Below, in pieces: positions 20,484-31,127 of a DNA stretch of 64,000 bases (its first letter is position 1; each line of letters opens with the position of its first letter). The notes beneath the pieces are model-generated. The model searched no databases, was not told the DNA's origin, and was given only the letters and a program-made list of their open reading frames with translations. Made by a program: the position numbers and the translations under genes. The DNA is taken from positions 27,788,356 to 27,852,355 of the forward strand of contig OZ020624.1 of assembly GCA_963971575.1 (NCBI GenBank), read 5' to 3'. The stretch is from Liopterus haemorrhoidalis (lineage: Eukaryota > Arthropoda > Insecta > Coleoptera > Dytiscidae).

Positions 20484-22477
20484 GTCAAGATCATAATGGA
20501 TATCAGCACCCAATTTGTTATGGAAGTAGAATTTTAAATAAAGCAGAACGTAATTATTCTACAATAGAGAGAGAATGTTTAGCAGTAGTTTATTTTATCA
20601 AGAAATACAGATGTTATTTAGCAGGCGCGCAATTTAAAATTATTACTGATCATGCTCCATTAAAATATTTGTTATCAATCAAAGATTCATCATCGAGATT
20701 AGCACGTTGGTCTATGGCTTTATTAGAATACGACTTTATAGTTGAACACAAACCAGGAAGACTCAATAGTAACGCTGACTCATTGTCAAGAATATTGAGC
20801 CCGGAAAGTACCACAAATAATGTTTATATGAGTGCAGAACAAGAAGAAGAAGAATTACAATTAATAGAACCAAGTACAGATGTAATATGGGACATTATAC
20901 AAATTTCTAAGGAACAGCATAAGGATAGAAAATTGCGAGTTATTATTGATAGCGTGAAAAATCAAGAAAATGAATTATTTTACCTGAGTAAAGATCGTGT
21001 GTTGTATAAAAAGAGAGATAAGTTTGAGAGAGAAGATAAAATTGTTGCTCCAGAGAATTTGCATAGTAAAATTATGGAATTATATCATGATATGCCGTTA
21101 TCAGCGCATATTGGTTATAGGAAAATGTTGGAAGCTATTCGTAAAAAATTTGTTTGGAAAGGAATGACAACAGACATCAAGAATTATTGTGAAAGATGTG
21201 AATCGTGTGCTACGCATAAACTTGGAATAAAAACAAAGGCAACATTACAACAAATATCAGTACCAGCGCAACCATTTGATAGAATATCATTAGATATCGT
21301 AGGACCATTAAATTTAACGGAAACTGGAAATAAATATATATTAACTGTAATAGATTATCTTACAAAATATCCAGAGTGCATACCTTTGCCGGATATACAT
21401 GTGAAAACAGTTGCTAAAGCTTTTGTAAATAGAGTAATTACTAGACATGGTGTACCACATGCTTTATTAACAGATTGTGGATCACAGTTTACTTCAAGAT
21501 TATTTAAAGAAATTTGCGAAATATTAAGAATTCAAAAACTACAAACAACACCTTATCACCCAGAATGCAATGGATTAATTGAACGTTTGCATTTAACTAT
21601 GAAAACTATGTTATCACATTTTGTAAGTGAAGAAGATAATTGTTGGGATGAATATTTACCATTTGTAGAATGTGCGTTGAGAAATTCTATTAATACAACT
21701 ACAAGTGAATCGCCGTTCTTTTTGATGCATGGTCGCGATATGAATCTACCATTTGACACAGTTTTAAAACCACAAAGATTACATTATAACGTAGAAGAAG
21801 ATTATCCAGCAGAAATTATGTCAAGAATGCATAAAGTCCATACGAAGGCAAGAGAACTGTTACAGAAACGGTCAGAAAAACAAAGTCAAGATTCAGCGAA
21901 GAAGGCAAGAAATAAAAGTTATGTTGTAGGAGACAAGGTGTACATGTTAAGTCCACCTGTGTTATCAAGAGAACTAGCACCGAAATTACTGCCAAAATGG
22001 CTAGGTCCATTTCGTATTATTAGAGTTTTAGGTCCTGTTAATTATGAGATCAGAGAAATCTATGGAAATAAAACTCACAAAGTACACGTAAATAAATTAA
22101 AACCGTGTAAAACGTTATTATCAAGCGAGAGTGATAGTACGAGTAGTGAAGAATCAAATGATGAGCTAATTAATGATAATTATTCAAATAATATTAAAAA
22201 TAAACGTAATAATAATAATAATGATAGTAAATATAAACCAAATAATAAAACAATGGATTGTTACGAACATTCTAGTGAAGAAGAAAGTCCGTATCTTGAA
22301 CTTTTATTACCAGTAAGACGAGATAATATTAATGAACATTTAAATGAAAGTGTTAATGATGAAGCAGAAATCGCAGTGAATGATCCAAAGACATTAATAC
22401 CTGTAAATTCGCCTAGATTAACTAGATCACGTGGGTCAGCGCCAAATAACCCGTGGATTTATAAAGACAGAGTGTGA
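20474..22477 (+). CDS. pol: Pol polyprotein, second part (rest of RNase H, integrase), out of frame with the first
   Basis: The frame is open from about 20474; its first ATG is 20669, but translation would normally arrive from upstream. RNase H continues with an ERECLAVVYFIKKY segment and TDHAPLKYLL. Integrase follows: an HHCC zinc-binding domain (YHDMPLSAHIG ... YCERCESC, about 21085-21215) and a catalytic core with Asp codons at 21293 and 21473 and Glu at 21581, giving D-D-35-E spacing. Then comes a GPF-type C-terminal domain (WLGPFRIIRV, near 21995). The last 130 residues are low-complexity and rich in Ser, Glu and Asn. All catalytic residues are present, so the only visible defect is the frame break near 20472, which could be a mutation or a sequencing error. 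Integrase inserts the DNA copy into the nuclear genome. Confidence 0.9.
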   Translation, partial: GILSQDHNGYQHPICYGSRILNKAERNYSTIERECLAVVYFIKKYRCYLAGAQFKIITDHAPLKYLLSIKDSSSRLARWSMALLEYDFIVEHKPGRLNSNADSLSRILSPESTTNNVYMSAEQEEEELQLIEPSTDVIWDIIQISKEQHKDRKLRVIIDSVKNQENELFYLSKDRVLYKKRDKFEREDKIVAPENLHSKIMELYHDMPLSAHIGYRKMLEAIRKKFVWKGMTTDIKNYCERCESCATHKLGIKTKATLQQISVPAQPFDRISLDIVGPLNLTETGNKYILTVIDYLTKYPECIPLPDIHVKTVAKAFVNRVITRHGVPHALLTDCGSQFTSRLFKEICEILRIQKLQTTPYHPECNGLIERLHLTMKTMLSHFVSEEDNCWDEYLPFVECALRNSINTTTSESPFFLMHGRDMNLPFDTVLKPQRLHYNVEEDYPAEIMSRMHKVHTKARELLQKRSEKQSQDSAKKARNKSYVVGDKVYMLSPPVLSRELAPKLLPKWLGPFRIIRVLGPVNYEIREIYGNKTHKVHVNKLKPCKTLLSSESDSTSSEESNDELINDNYSNNIKNKRNNNNNDSKYKPNNKTMDCYEHSSEEESPYLELLLPVRRDNINEHLNESVNDEAEIAVNDPKTLIPVNSPRLTRSRGSAPNNPWIYKDRV

Positions 22478-23581
22478 AACAAAACCATTTTAATAAAAGA
22501 CTTAAAATAATTCGTGAAAGACAATAATTAATAATTTAAGTGCGATATTAGAACTATAAAAGACTAAAATTGTGTTATAAACTGTCAATTTCAATGAAGG
22601 AGGTCTACTTGTCAACAGCGAGAAGAAGTGTTGTGTAGTGCAAAAAGAATAGTGTGTGAAAATAGTGTTTAGTTTTAAGGTAGATTAAGTACATAATCAG
22701 GTAAAATGGAAATCAACCTTATTTCACCAAACGTTATGGGAGGCGAAATAATATTTTTTGAGAGGAGTTAACGAGAAAGATGAAAAATTAATAAATACAT
22801 TTTATTTTTATTTTTTTGTCTATTGAATATGAAGTAATTTTAAAGCAGGGATATTTAGCGTACATTTTCTCGGTAACCCAGAATTTGAATCCATTTTAAA
22901 TGATTTAATGGTAAAAAATTATTATTGAATTGAATTTTGGTTATTTGATTTTTGTTTGTTTATTTTTATGATTTGTGTTAGAAAACATTTTTGAGAATTA
23001 TTTTAGGGCATTATTATTTTATGCTTTTTGTCGTTTTATTTAGTGTTGTCTCTAATTTTGAAATTTATTTTGAGGATTTTTTTTAATGTTTTGTGTATTT
23101 TTCTTGTTTTAATTTTGAAATTTAATTTAGAGAATTTTATTTTCAAATGTTTTCTTTCATTTTTGTGTTTATGTATGGATTGATTGCAATTGTTTTTCAA
23201 TGTTTTATTGTAACTTATTTTACATTTATATGATTTGAATATTTTTATAAGTTTAGTTACATTTTATGTTCTTCTGATTATTTTTTAGTGTATTTGTTTA
23301 TGCGAGAATTACTTGTTGTTCCGAGGTTTATTTTTTTTTATTTTTTGAGTTTTAGAAATTTGGGGTAATTTACAGACAGAAATTAATTGTATTCGGGAAT
23401 TTTTTATATTACATTTTGATAGAATATTTTGTGAATAATTTAGAGATTTTCAATATTATAGAATTTACGATCTACTGAAGTGAATTTTAATTTTCAAAAT
23501 TTTGCTTGTTGGGTTTGTGATTTTTTTTTATTATTTCATAAATAAAATTGATTAATCTATTTGGTAAGATTAACAATTTTA
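22478..23581 (+). other. T-rich 3' untranslated region of the Gypsy-type element
   Basis: About 1.1 kb between pol and the purine tract. It is strongly T-rich on the plus strand and contains no frame long enough for an envelope-like protein, so the element is of the env-less type or has lost that gene. Confidence 0.7.
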
Positions 23582-23597
23582 GATAGGAGGGGAGTAA
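23582..23597 (+). promoter_or_regulatory. Polypurine tract of the Gypsy-type element
   Basis: GATAGGAGGGGAGTAA ends immediately before the 3' LTR (23598). Position and purine content fit the plus-strand priming site. Confidence 0.75.
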
Positions 23598-24690
23598 TGT
23601 AAGGGAGGTAATTTTGGTATTATTTCATAAATAAAATTTCATAAATAAATTCATTATAATCAATTAGAGTAAAATATTTAATCTGTTAAACGATACAAAA
23701 ATAATCTATTGCTTAGAAAGGGCATTTTAGATAACGGTAGATTTATTTATTATTTTAACTTGACACTTTTTCAAGGGAACATGAAAAGTGAATCGTAAAT
23801 TATTGTGTTAAATAAATATACGTCAACCATAAGCACATAAATAATAATTAATTCTGTCTGAGATAAAAATATTAAGATTCGGCTATTTTCTAATGGGATA
23901 TTTATCTGAGTTATCACGAATAAATTATGAATTTTAAGATAGTACAAGAGAGACAATCAAGAGGTGTTAAATGACATTTAACAGTTGGGCGATGTAAGCA
24001 TTTTCGAGGGTGGCCGCGTTAACAGGGAGTAGATGTTAAACCGTCATGACGTTAAGATGTTAAAGAGACTTGAGCTTAAACCGTCATAACATTAAGATGT
24101 AAAAAAGAGTAGATGGTAAACCTTCATAATGTTGAGTCATGTTTAAGAGAGTTGAGCTTAAACCGTCGTAAAGTTAAGTCATGTTTTGGAGTTGGTTTTT
24201 AAGAGTCATGGGTTAGAGTCATTTAGGGTGTTCGGTTGGACTAGTAAAATGTAACAAGTAATTTCGTATGAACGTTAGTGTAGTGCCCAGCTAAAGACAT
24301 GTGAGAGATAAATGGTTTTAGAGGATGTCAGTCAGGACTGTGGTGTCCAGTGGTTAAGTTAGTGTTTGGTGTAAAGTGTGTCTAGTGTGTGTGACTGTGT
24401 ATTTGGATTTAGCTGTATCGACGTAATTGTAAGTCTAGAGTAATCATGTAAATATTTAAACCGTAATCGTAATTAAAGTAGGTTAGTTAAAATGTTGAGT
24501 TTAATTGAACAACCCTTAATCCTTCCAAGAATCATAGCAACCAGCTAGCGGACTAATAGGGGGGGTCCAGACTTGATCCGCTCGCAAGTCTTGGAACCCA
24601 TAATGTGAGGGATGTACAGAGTAAGTACAAATGAAATAAATAAATCAGCCAACCGTGACATTTCATATTTACATATCAGAGCTCCCCACA
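23598..24690 (+). repeat. 3' LTR of the Gypsy-type element
   Basis: 1093 bp, the same length as the 5' LTR and apparently identical to it, followed by GTAG, the copy of the 4-bp target duplication at 15468-15471. Confidence 0.92.
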
Positions 24691-24792
24691 GTAGTCATAA
24701 CAGACTGTACATCAATCATCTCCAAGGATGGTGAAATTGCAGAATACATAGATATTATGTGTACTTGAAGGTAACAAAAGTTGTTATAGCAC

Positions 24793-24823
24793 CTGAAGAA
24801 GCCAACAATGTTGTTGGCGAAAC
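24793..24823 (+). ncRNA. Hammerhead-ribozyme-like motif, right arm
   Basis: CTGAAGA (24793-24799), one extra A, stem GCCAACA/TGTTGGC with a 4-nt loop (24801-24818), GAAAC (24819-24823). It mirrors the left-arm motif exactly. Helices I and III and the cleavage site were not resolved. Confidence 0.45.
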
Positions 24824-24954
24824 GTTGTGTTTTGTTAAAATAAACGCTTCTTGTCCAAAAAGCTGAGTGAAATTATTTTCCACTTCTACCTATAATAATT
24901 ATAATAAAAAAGCATTAACCGTTACAAAAATTTATAGAAATTAAACAAAAATTA

Positions 24955-25185
24955 TTAATGAGAAGTGTGGTACTGTTTATTTTTTACTAATAATTTCAGA
25001 TTAGGAGAAAACGATGATAGCTTTATCCTTAGATCCGGATCTACTTCCAATCGGTTTCGGTACTTATTTTTAAGGAAGACTAATGTTGAGAAAACTGCTT
25101 CGCACTTATAGGTCGGGACGAATGGCGTTAGAAATTTTATTGCTTTTTCTGCTATAACTGGGTATTCCTGACAACAATTTATCAC
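24955..25185 (-). pseudogene. hAT transposase C-terminal remnant
   Basis: Minus-strand frame of 76 codons. It matches the C-terminal end of ZBED-type hAT transposases: EYPVIAEKAIKFLTPFVPTY, then KCEAVFSTLVFLKNKYRNRL, then DLRIKLSSFSPNLKLLVKNK. This is the hAT dimerisation region; the zinc finger and catalytic domains were lost with the internal deletion of the host element 15109-25249. Its position just inside the right terminal repeat and its strand match that element. It is not functional alone. Confidence 0.8.
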
Positions 25186-25557
25186 TTAGGTTTCGCGAGT
25201 TTTTATGCGACCCGGTACTGGGTCGCGACCCACCATTTGGGAAACCCTGATCTAGTGGATAGTTAAATGCTGTCGCTCCATTATTAAAAAAGAATGGCAC
25301 TACTTAAAAACATTGCAATTATTAATACAAATGTTTTAAGTCGAATTAAAATTAAACATGTGATCAACCTACGGATCATGTACTGAATAAAATTGGTGAA
25401 ATTTGTATTTGTTTTGTCTTGTTGGTTATTGTTTTTACTTGTTTTCCATAGCCAACTACACATAATTGCCTACTTTCATTGAAATACAACATTAAATGTA
25501 CAATAAGCAATATATCTTCATATTTTTTTCAATATCCCTAGATTTTTCCGATGTGTG

Positions 25558-26218
25558 TATTTCTTATTAGTTATTAATTTAAAATTTTAATATAGAAACT
25601 AAAGAAAGTAGGTTTCACCATTTCATAACCTATTTTATAGAAAACGTGTTATTACATTGAAATATCGGAATAGTCTATGTTTTTGTTAAAATTTCTTATT
25701 GTTCCAAATCAACCGAACTCTTTCCAAATCAACTGAACTTTTATTACTAATTTTGCATCAGGTCATGGGCATCTGGAATAAAGAAAAATATGAACTTAGT
25801 ACTTCATTATTTGTTTTATATATAACACGTGTGAATCTTCAGATATATTCTACATAGTACTTATTATTCATCATTCATATCATAACTAGTAACAAAAGGT
25901 GAGTTGTTCGGCCTAAGGTCAAAGGTAAGATTTGATATTATTCATTTGACCAATTTATTTATTTCATTGGCATCAGTGTGCCAATTTAAACATCTTTTAA
26001 TTACTAGTTTTTGGCACGAGATCATAGTTAAAATTTTATTATTGTTTAGCAGGTGTTTTTCTAATGTGGAAATCGGATTTCTGAGATAAATATATTTTTT
26101 TTATTTACTTTAGATCATGGACTGATTAAATTTATTATCAGATAATATTACTACAAAGTAAATAATAATATTTATTACATATTATTTATAGATAAGAACG
26201 ATATCTTTTTAAAATACC
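25558..26218. other. No gene recognised
   Basis: AT-rich DNA between the nest and the mariner derivative. The open frame at 25904-26089 has no recognised motif. Confidence 0.4.
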
Positions 26219-26810
26219 AGGTCTGTTCAAAAAGTATCGCAAATTTGGAATTTCCGCGGGTTACGTATATTCGATTTTCGATTTTTTTATGGCGTTATGT
26301 TGGTACTCATGCCTCTCATTTATGCCGACAAGTTCGGCTATTTTGTATGTTCAGTTAAGTTTTGACAGTTGCTTTGCTTGCACGTGTTTTGGCTCGTCTT
26401 CGATTTTTGCCTATACCAAAAAATGGATCAAAGAATCTGTATCAAATTTTGTGTGAAAAACAAAATTAAGTGCGCGGACGCATTCCGAATGTTGACTGTG
26501 GCATATGGTGAAGCTATCTTGGACCGAAGCAACGTTTATTGGTGGTACAAAATGTTCTCACAGGGCCGAGAAGATGTGAACGACGAAGAGCGTGCCGGAC
26601 GCCCGAGCACGTCAACAACAGACGAAAACATTGATGAAGTGAAGAAAATAATATTGGCCAATCGTCGAATCACCGTTAGAGAAGTTGCTGAGGACCTAAA
26701 CATATCGATTGGCTCGTGCCATTCTTATTTAAAAAACCTATGCCATTGGTTTCGATTTTCAGCTGGAGATTTATTTCCAGACCCATTGTCTAAAGTAAAA
26801 ATAATCTAGA
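26219..26810 (+). mobile_element. Truncated mariner element with N-terminal transposase domain
   Basis: It begins CAGGTCTGTTCAAAAAGTAT (26219). The frame 26369-26809 contains, from the second Met (MDQRICIKFC, 26423), the paired-type N-terminal DNA-binding half of a mariner transposase: ADAFRMLTVAYGEAILDRSN, WWYKMFSQGREDVNDEERAG, RPSTSTTDENIDEVKKIILA and ITVREVAEDLNISIGSCHSY. After about residue 125 the reading diverges and the catalytic domain is absent, so this is a deletion derivative. The N-terminal half is uninterrupted, meaning it could still bind terminal repeats if expressed. No clear matching 3' terminal repeat was found. Confidence 0.8.
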
Positions 26811-28159
26811 CTTTTTTTTTGTTTAAAATCTTATCATCGAAATGTCAAACTTTCCCAAAGATAAAATTTATAATACAGGCCTGAATGTACTAATTTTTTT
26901 AGTACAGTGTTTTGTGGCGATAATTTTTTATCACCATTTTTTTAATCGCTCTAAGAATTTATAATAAAAATTTGGGTCATTACAAATCCTGGGTCAAAAA
27001 TTGGTTTAATTCAATGAGCTCTGGTTAATTTTTGATATTTATTGGTGGTATTGTGGGAAAAAAGAGGCAAGCAGGTTTTTTAGTCGGTAGGCCAAATGAA
27101 GGAGATTCTGATACTACCAGATTGGTGTCTATAAAAGATTTTTCCTGAATTAAAAATGAAAAAAAAAAGGACTGTTGGCTATTAAATATGTCTTAACGAG
27201 TGTAATATATTTTGCGTTCTATTCTATTATTTTCTGTTAAATTCTATTGTCTTTATGCCATTTTTTTTTTTGTCACAGTTAAATAATAATTTACATATTA
27301 ACGTATTTACTTTCACTTCTAGAAATTTATTATTTTCACAGAAATGTTAGCCTTGGACAACCTTGGAAGTTATTTACCAAAAAAACAGTTAATTTCCTGT
27401 TAAATATGTACAATTATTTAACTGTTACTTTTCTGAAAAAGTTTCAGCAGAACAACTTAGAAGGAAATAGAAATGTTGAAATCTTTTGATAACAAAAATT
27501 GTATAAAGAAATTATATTGAGTTATCAGAATGTCGAAATGATAAAGACTTTATGAAATCCATTGAAACCGTAAAAGAAATTTGTTTTCCTTGGCTGTTGT
27601 AATAATAGCTTTTCCAAATTGATATCTTTAAGAAATAGCAATATTTCAAAATTAGCAAAAGCAGTATGCCAAAAAGTGAAGTATACACAAGCGTCCACTC
27701 TTAAAAAGGTTTCATTGCAAAACTGACAATTTGTTTTTGACTAGGACATTGTTTAGCACGGGGGCAATTGTCTTTGTTGCCTCTTCCTTGGAGTTGATGT
27801 CCATGGGAGCATATAATTATAGAAATAACACTGTGGGACAAGAAATACATAGTTACTACAAAAAAATTGGATTACAACTATATTTTATATAATTCGTGGC
27901 AAGCAAGATTTTTTTTTTTTGTTTTTCGGGTTTTATTGTTAAATTTGGCCTTACAAATTCAGTTCTTGTATCCGAAAACCTCTAACTAGTAACGTTTTTA
28001 AGTAATACGTGATTTTTGAAAATTCAACTATTTCGTTGCTATTTTATGTCAATAACATGATAATTCTTCGTCGGAGACCAAAATAAATGCCATGTAATAA
28101 TGAGACGACTATTTTCAATATTGGATTGACGAAAGATAGACGAAGAAAAATCAAGGAAA
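26811..28159. other. No gene recognised
   Basis: AT-rich DNA without supported coding segments or repeats that I could relate to other parts of the window. Confidence 0.4.
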
Positions 28160-29830
28160 AGCCAACCTCTTGCAAGTGGACAGATATTTAAAAGTTATTT
28201 GACAGAGTTGAAAGTTGATAAATTTCCATAAGATATCCATAAAGATTGTTTAAAAATCCATTCAGTTGATATATAAATAATTATTTTATAATTGCACCAA
28301 TATTATTTCACAAAGGTAAATTAAGAAATGATATCTAAATTTCTTCCAAATGGACAAGGCTTTAGAAAGCATTGTAAATATTGAAAACTGATAATGCTCT
28401 ATAAGAAATCCATAAAGGTCCTTTAAATCTCCATTCAGTTAATATTAAAAATCATTTTCTAATTGCACCAATATTATTTCAAAAAGGTACATGAAGCAAA
28501 CCTCTTCCAAATGGACAGATATTTAAAAAACATTGCAAATGTTGAAAATTGGTAATTCTCCATAAGAAATCCATGAAGATCCATTAAAACTCCATTCAGT
28601 TAATATTAAAAATCATTTTCTAATTGCATCAATATTATTTCAAAAAGAAATGATACCCAAACTTCTTCCAAATGAACAAGTCTTTTAAAATCATTGAAAA
28701 TGTTGATAATTGATAATTCTCCATAAGATATCAATAAAGTTCGTTTAAAATTTCATTTAGTTGATATAAATACCCGATTTCTAATTGCACTAATTCAAAA
28801 AGGTAAATTAAGAAATGAGATCAAACTTCGTCCAAATGGCCAGATATTTAAAAATCACTGCAAATGTTGAAAATTTATTCTCCATAAGATATCCCTAAAG
28901 ATCCTTTGAAAATCCATTTAATTGATATAAAAAAATCAGTTTTTAATTGCACCAACATTTTTGAAAAAGGTAAATGAAGTAATTATATCGTACCTCTTCC
29001 AAATGGACAGATATTTAAAAATTACTGTAAATGTTGAAAATTGATAATTCTCCATAAGAAATCCATAAGAGATCCTTTAAAAATCCATGCAGTTTATCTA
29101 AAAAAATCACTTATTAATTGCACCAATAAATAATAAGTTTCCAACGCGTAGATAGCCATATAACGAGCAAAGAATTTAAATTCCTGTTTCTGGATCTTCT
29201 TTGTTCTCTTGTTTAGAAACAGATGATCAAAACAGAGGCACTGCTTTATGCTCATCTTCATGCTCATGCTATGCTTTTACTATGGAGCTATTATAAATAA
29301 TGCTCAAGGAATTAATAAAATCGTTCACAAATTCCTTCAATATGAAAGAAAAAAACGTTTTCTGGTTGCACCAACATTATTCCAAAAGGTTACTGGAAAA
29401 AATATTTCAAATTTCCAATACTTTTATAAATGGATAGACATTTGAAGAATAATTGCAATTATTCAAAATTGGTTTATTTTCCGAAATCATTCTAATTTTC
29501 TGTCATATCCGTTGTTACGGAAAAAGTGATTTTTAATGCCCCAATATTATATCAAAAGATGACAGTTCTAGAGTCTTCCAAAATCAACAGATAGGTCTCC
29601 CAGTCTAAAAATTTTGGATTTTCTCACATATTCATTGTTATGGAAGGAATTCTTTCTTATGCCCCAATATTGTACCAAAAGATGACAGTTCTAGATTGTT
29701 CCAAAATCAACAAATAGGTCTCCCAATGTCCAAAAATTTGGATTTTATTATATTTTCTCGTGTACACGAAAGAAGTACGTTGTTTGACATTTCCTGTATC
29801 CTTAAAACATAAAGGAATCAACCTATCCTA
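28160..29830. repeat. Satellite-like array of diverged 160-170 bp units
   Basis: Landmark ATTGCACCAATATTATTTCA-like sequences recur at about 28292, 28462, 28623, 28784, 28946 and 29117 (spacings 170, 161, 161, 162, 171). Each is followed by AAAAAGGTAAATGAAG, CTTCCAAATGGACAGATATTT and TCTCCATAAGAAATCC. More diverged units continue to about 29830 (CCCCAATATTATATCAAAAG near 29540, similar near 29660). Divergence among units suggests an old array. Confidence 0.8.
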
Positions 29831-29887
29831 AATTTTAAGTACAGAAGACCTCACTTAGAAAGAGAAAACAAAATCTGCACCATATAT

Positions 29888-30094
29888 CTATCCTTCTTTA
29901 CACCAGTACATCTGAACTCGGCTTCCACTATAGGGTCGATATACTACAGCATACTCTGGTGGGGGAAATGAAACGTTTGGGTACATGTGAACCCAGGAAA
30001 AACTCATAAGGTTCATTCTCCATAAGCCGGTTATGCCAAAGTCACCTCTGCTGATAGCAAATCTATTGTTACTGGTTGGAACACCAGAGCGCAA
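29888..30094 (-). other. Short protein-like open frame of unknown identity
   Basis: 68 codons on the minus strand with a composition unlike the surrounding AT-rich noise (NNRFAISRGDFGITGLWRMN, FSWVHMYPNVSFPPPEYAVV). No splice context, homologous copy in the window or known domain is visible. It may be part of a conserved exon, a repeat or chance. Confidence 0.25.
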
Positions 30095-30339
30095 GTTTAG
30101 TTAGTCATATCGAGACAGCTGATGGTTATACATTAGAAAATGTGTTAAATATTATTGTGTTGTGTTGGATTGTGTATTTTGTGTTGTTTTTTGGACATTC
30201 TGAAAGTGAGTTATGTTCAATGTCTTACAATATTTCACACCATTAATTTGAAATTCAATTGATCATGATGTCACCATCACTAACGATTCAACAAAAACTA
30301 TTGTCAACTTATATTTGGTATTATAAACAATTCATCAGA

Positions 30340-30850
30340 CTGGAAAATTAATTTGAATTTCTAAAAAATGAGCTGTCATCACTGAAAATCCAAAACAAAC
30401 GATTTTGTTGCCAGTGTGGACTGGACAAACAATTAATTTCGAATTCAATTTGATAATCTTAAGACTGTGACATGTTAAATTCCAAAGACTGAAGCTGTCA
30501 ATAAAGATTTTCCAAAATAGCCAATGATTCTATTGCTTCTTTTTGCTGGACAACAATAGGAAATCAAATTTGAATTTGTTGATTGTAACAAATTTCCAAA
30601 AACTGATGTCATGAATAATATTCTAAAATAACGATGATTTTACTGCTACTTTTTGCTGGAGAAATAGTTCCGAATCACAATTAAAAAAGACTAACATTTC
30701 AAATTCTAAAAACTGGGCTGTCATCATTAAAATTACCAAAGATTTTCTTCTACTTTGTACCTACTGGCAATAACATCTAATTTGAATTTTAATACTTTCC
30801 AAAAATTGCTGTCATCATTAAAAATATTACAATACAACCCAATGCCAAAT
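30340..30850. repeat. Degenerate tandem repeat of about 110-125 bp
   Basis: Recurring AATTTCTAAAAAATGAGCTG / AAACTGGGCTGTCATCATTA / AAAAATTGCTGTCATCATTA blocks at about 30357, 30485, 30598, 30710 and 30800 alternate with GATTTT..TTGC.GG.CAA segments. Highly diverged and non-coding. Confidence 0.5.
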
Positions 30851-31127
30851 TAAGGATGTAGCAAGGCTGTAAGTAATAAGGGGCCTTTCAAAAATTGTTA
30901 TTAATAATATAATAGGTAGTATTTGATATACTCCTTATTGTTTTGATGCGTTGCTTATCGAAATGTCAAAATTTGGATTCAACCAATGAAATTCGATAAT
31001 TCTTCATTATATGCTGATGTCGATAAAGAAACAAATAAAATTACTTTGTCTTATTTAATATACAGTATGTGACATTAAGTGGACACTACTTACAAACACT
31101 ATAAGCATACATATTTTATATCTACAA

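Larger units (their letters stand above)
15472..24690 (+). mobile_element. Ty3/Gypsy-type LTR retrotransposon, innermost layer of the nest
   Basis: A 9219-bp element with two LTRs of exactly 1093 bp beginning TGTAAGGG and ending CCCCACA, flanked by the 4-bp duplication GTAG (15468-15471 and 24691-24694). Order: 5' LTR, putative primer site, gag, pol (protease, reverse transcriptase, RNase H, integrase), 1.1 kb T-rich non-coding DNA, purine tract, 3' LTR. Integrase after RNase H places it in the Ty3/Gypsy order. No envelope-like frame exists. I saw no difference between the LTRs on reading, so insertion was recent, yet pol has one frame break near 20472. It interrupts the hammerhead-like foldback element. 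Confidence 0.93.
15291..24894. mobile_element. Foldback element with hammerhead-like arms, third layer of the nest
   Basis: Two 114-bp arms, 15291-15404 and 24781-24894, are reverse complements of each other with no difference seen by eye. Each arm contains CTGAAGA, a 7-8 bp stem-loop and GAAAC, the conserved core of hammerhead ribozymes, oriented so that the arm tail points outward. About 150 bases of non-repeat spacer lie between the arms once the Gypsy element and its duplication are removed. This architecture recurs with a different sequence at 36671-36980. Penelope-like elements are known to carry hammerhead motifs in terminal repeats that can be inverted; belonging to that group is an inference, as no reverse transcriptase is present. 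Confidence 0.6.
15109..25249 (-). mobile_element. hAT (ZBED-type) deletion derivative, second layer of the nest
   Basis: The left end CAGCGTTTTCCAAAC and right end (reverse complement) CAGGGTTTCCCAAATGG are hAT-like inverted repeats. A perfect 8-bp target duplication ATCTAGTG flanks the element (15101-15108 and 25250-25257). The right end also carries the GGGTCGCGACCC motif seen in ZBED-type hAT elements. Its own DNA is only about 540 bp (15109-15290 and 24895-25249); the rest is nested insertion. A C-terminal transposase remnant survives at 24955-25185. Confidence 0.85.
13950..25557 (-). mobile_element. Tc1-like transposon, outermost layer of a four-level nest
   Basis: Terminal inverted repeats of about 27 bp: CACAAACCGGAAAAGTCTAG at 13950, and CACACATCGGAAAAATCTAG as the reverse complement of the right end at 25557. 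TA is on both sides. Its own DNA is 13950-15108 and 25258-25557 (about 1.46 kb, a normal Tc1 size). Its transposase runs on the minus strand and is interrupted at 15101-15257 equivalents by the hAT insertion. It is the oldest member of the nest. Confidence 0.8.

Noticed and set aside
22478..23597. Envelope gene of the Gypsy-type element
   Set aside because: No frame of adequate length, no signal peptide or membrane segment; strongly T-rich non-coding DNA.
28160..29830. CRISPR-like array
   Set aside because: Units are adjacent, long and diverged without unique spacers, and the genome is eukaryotic.
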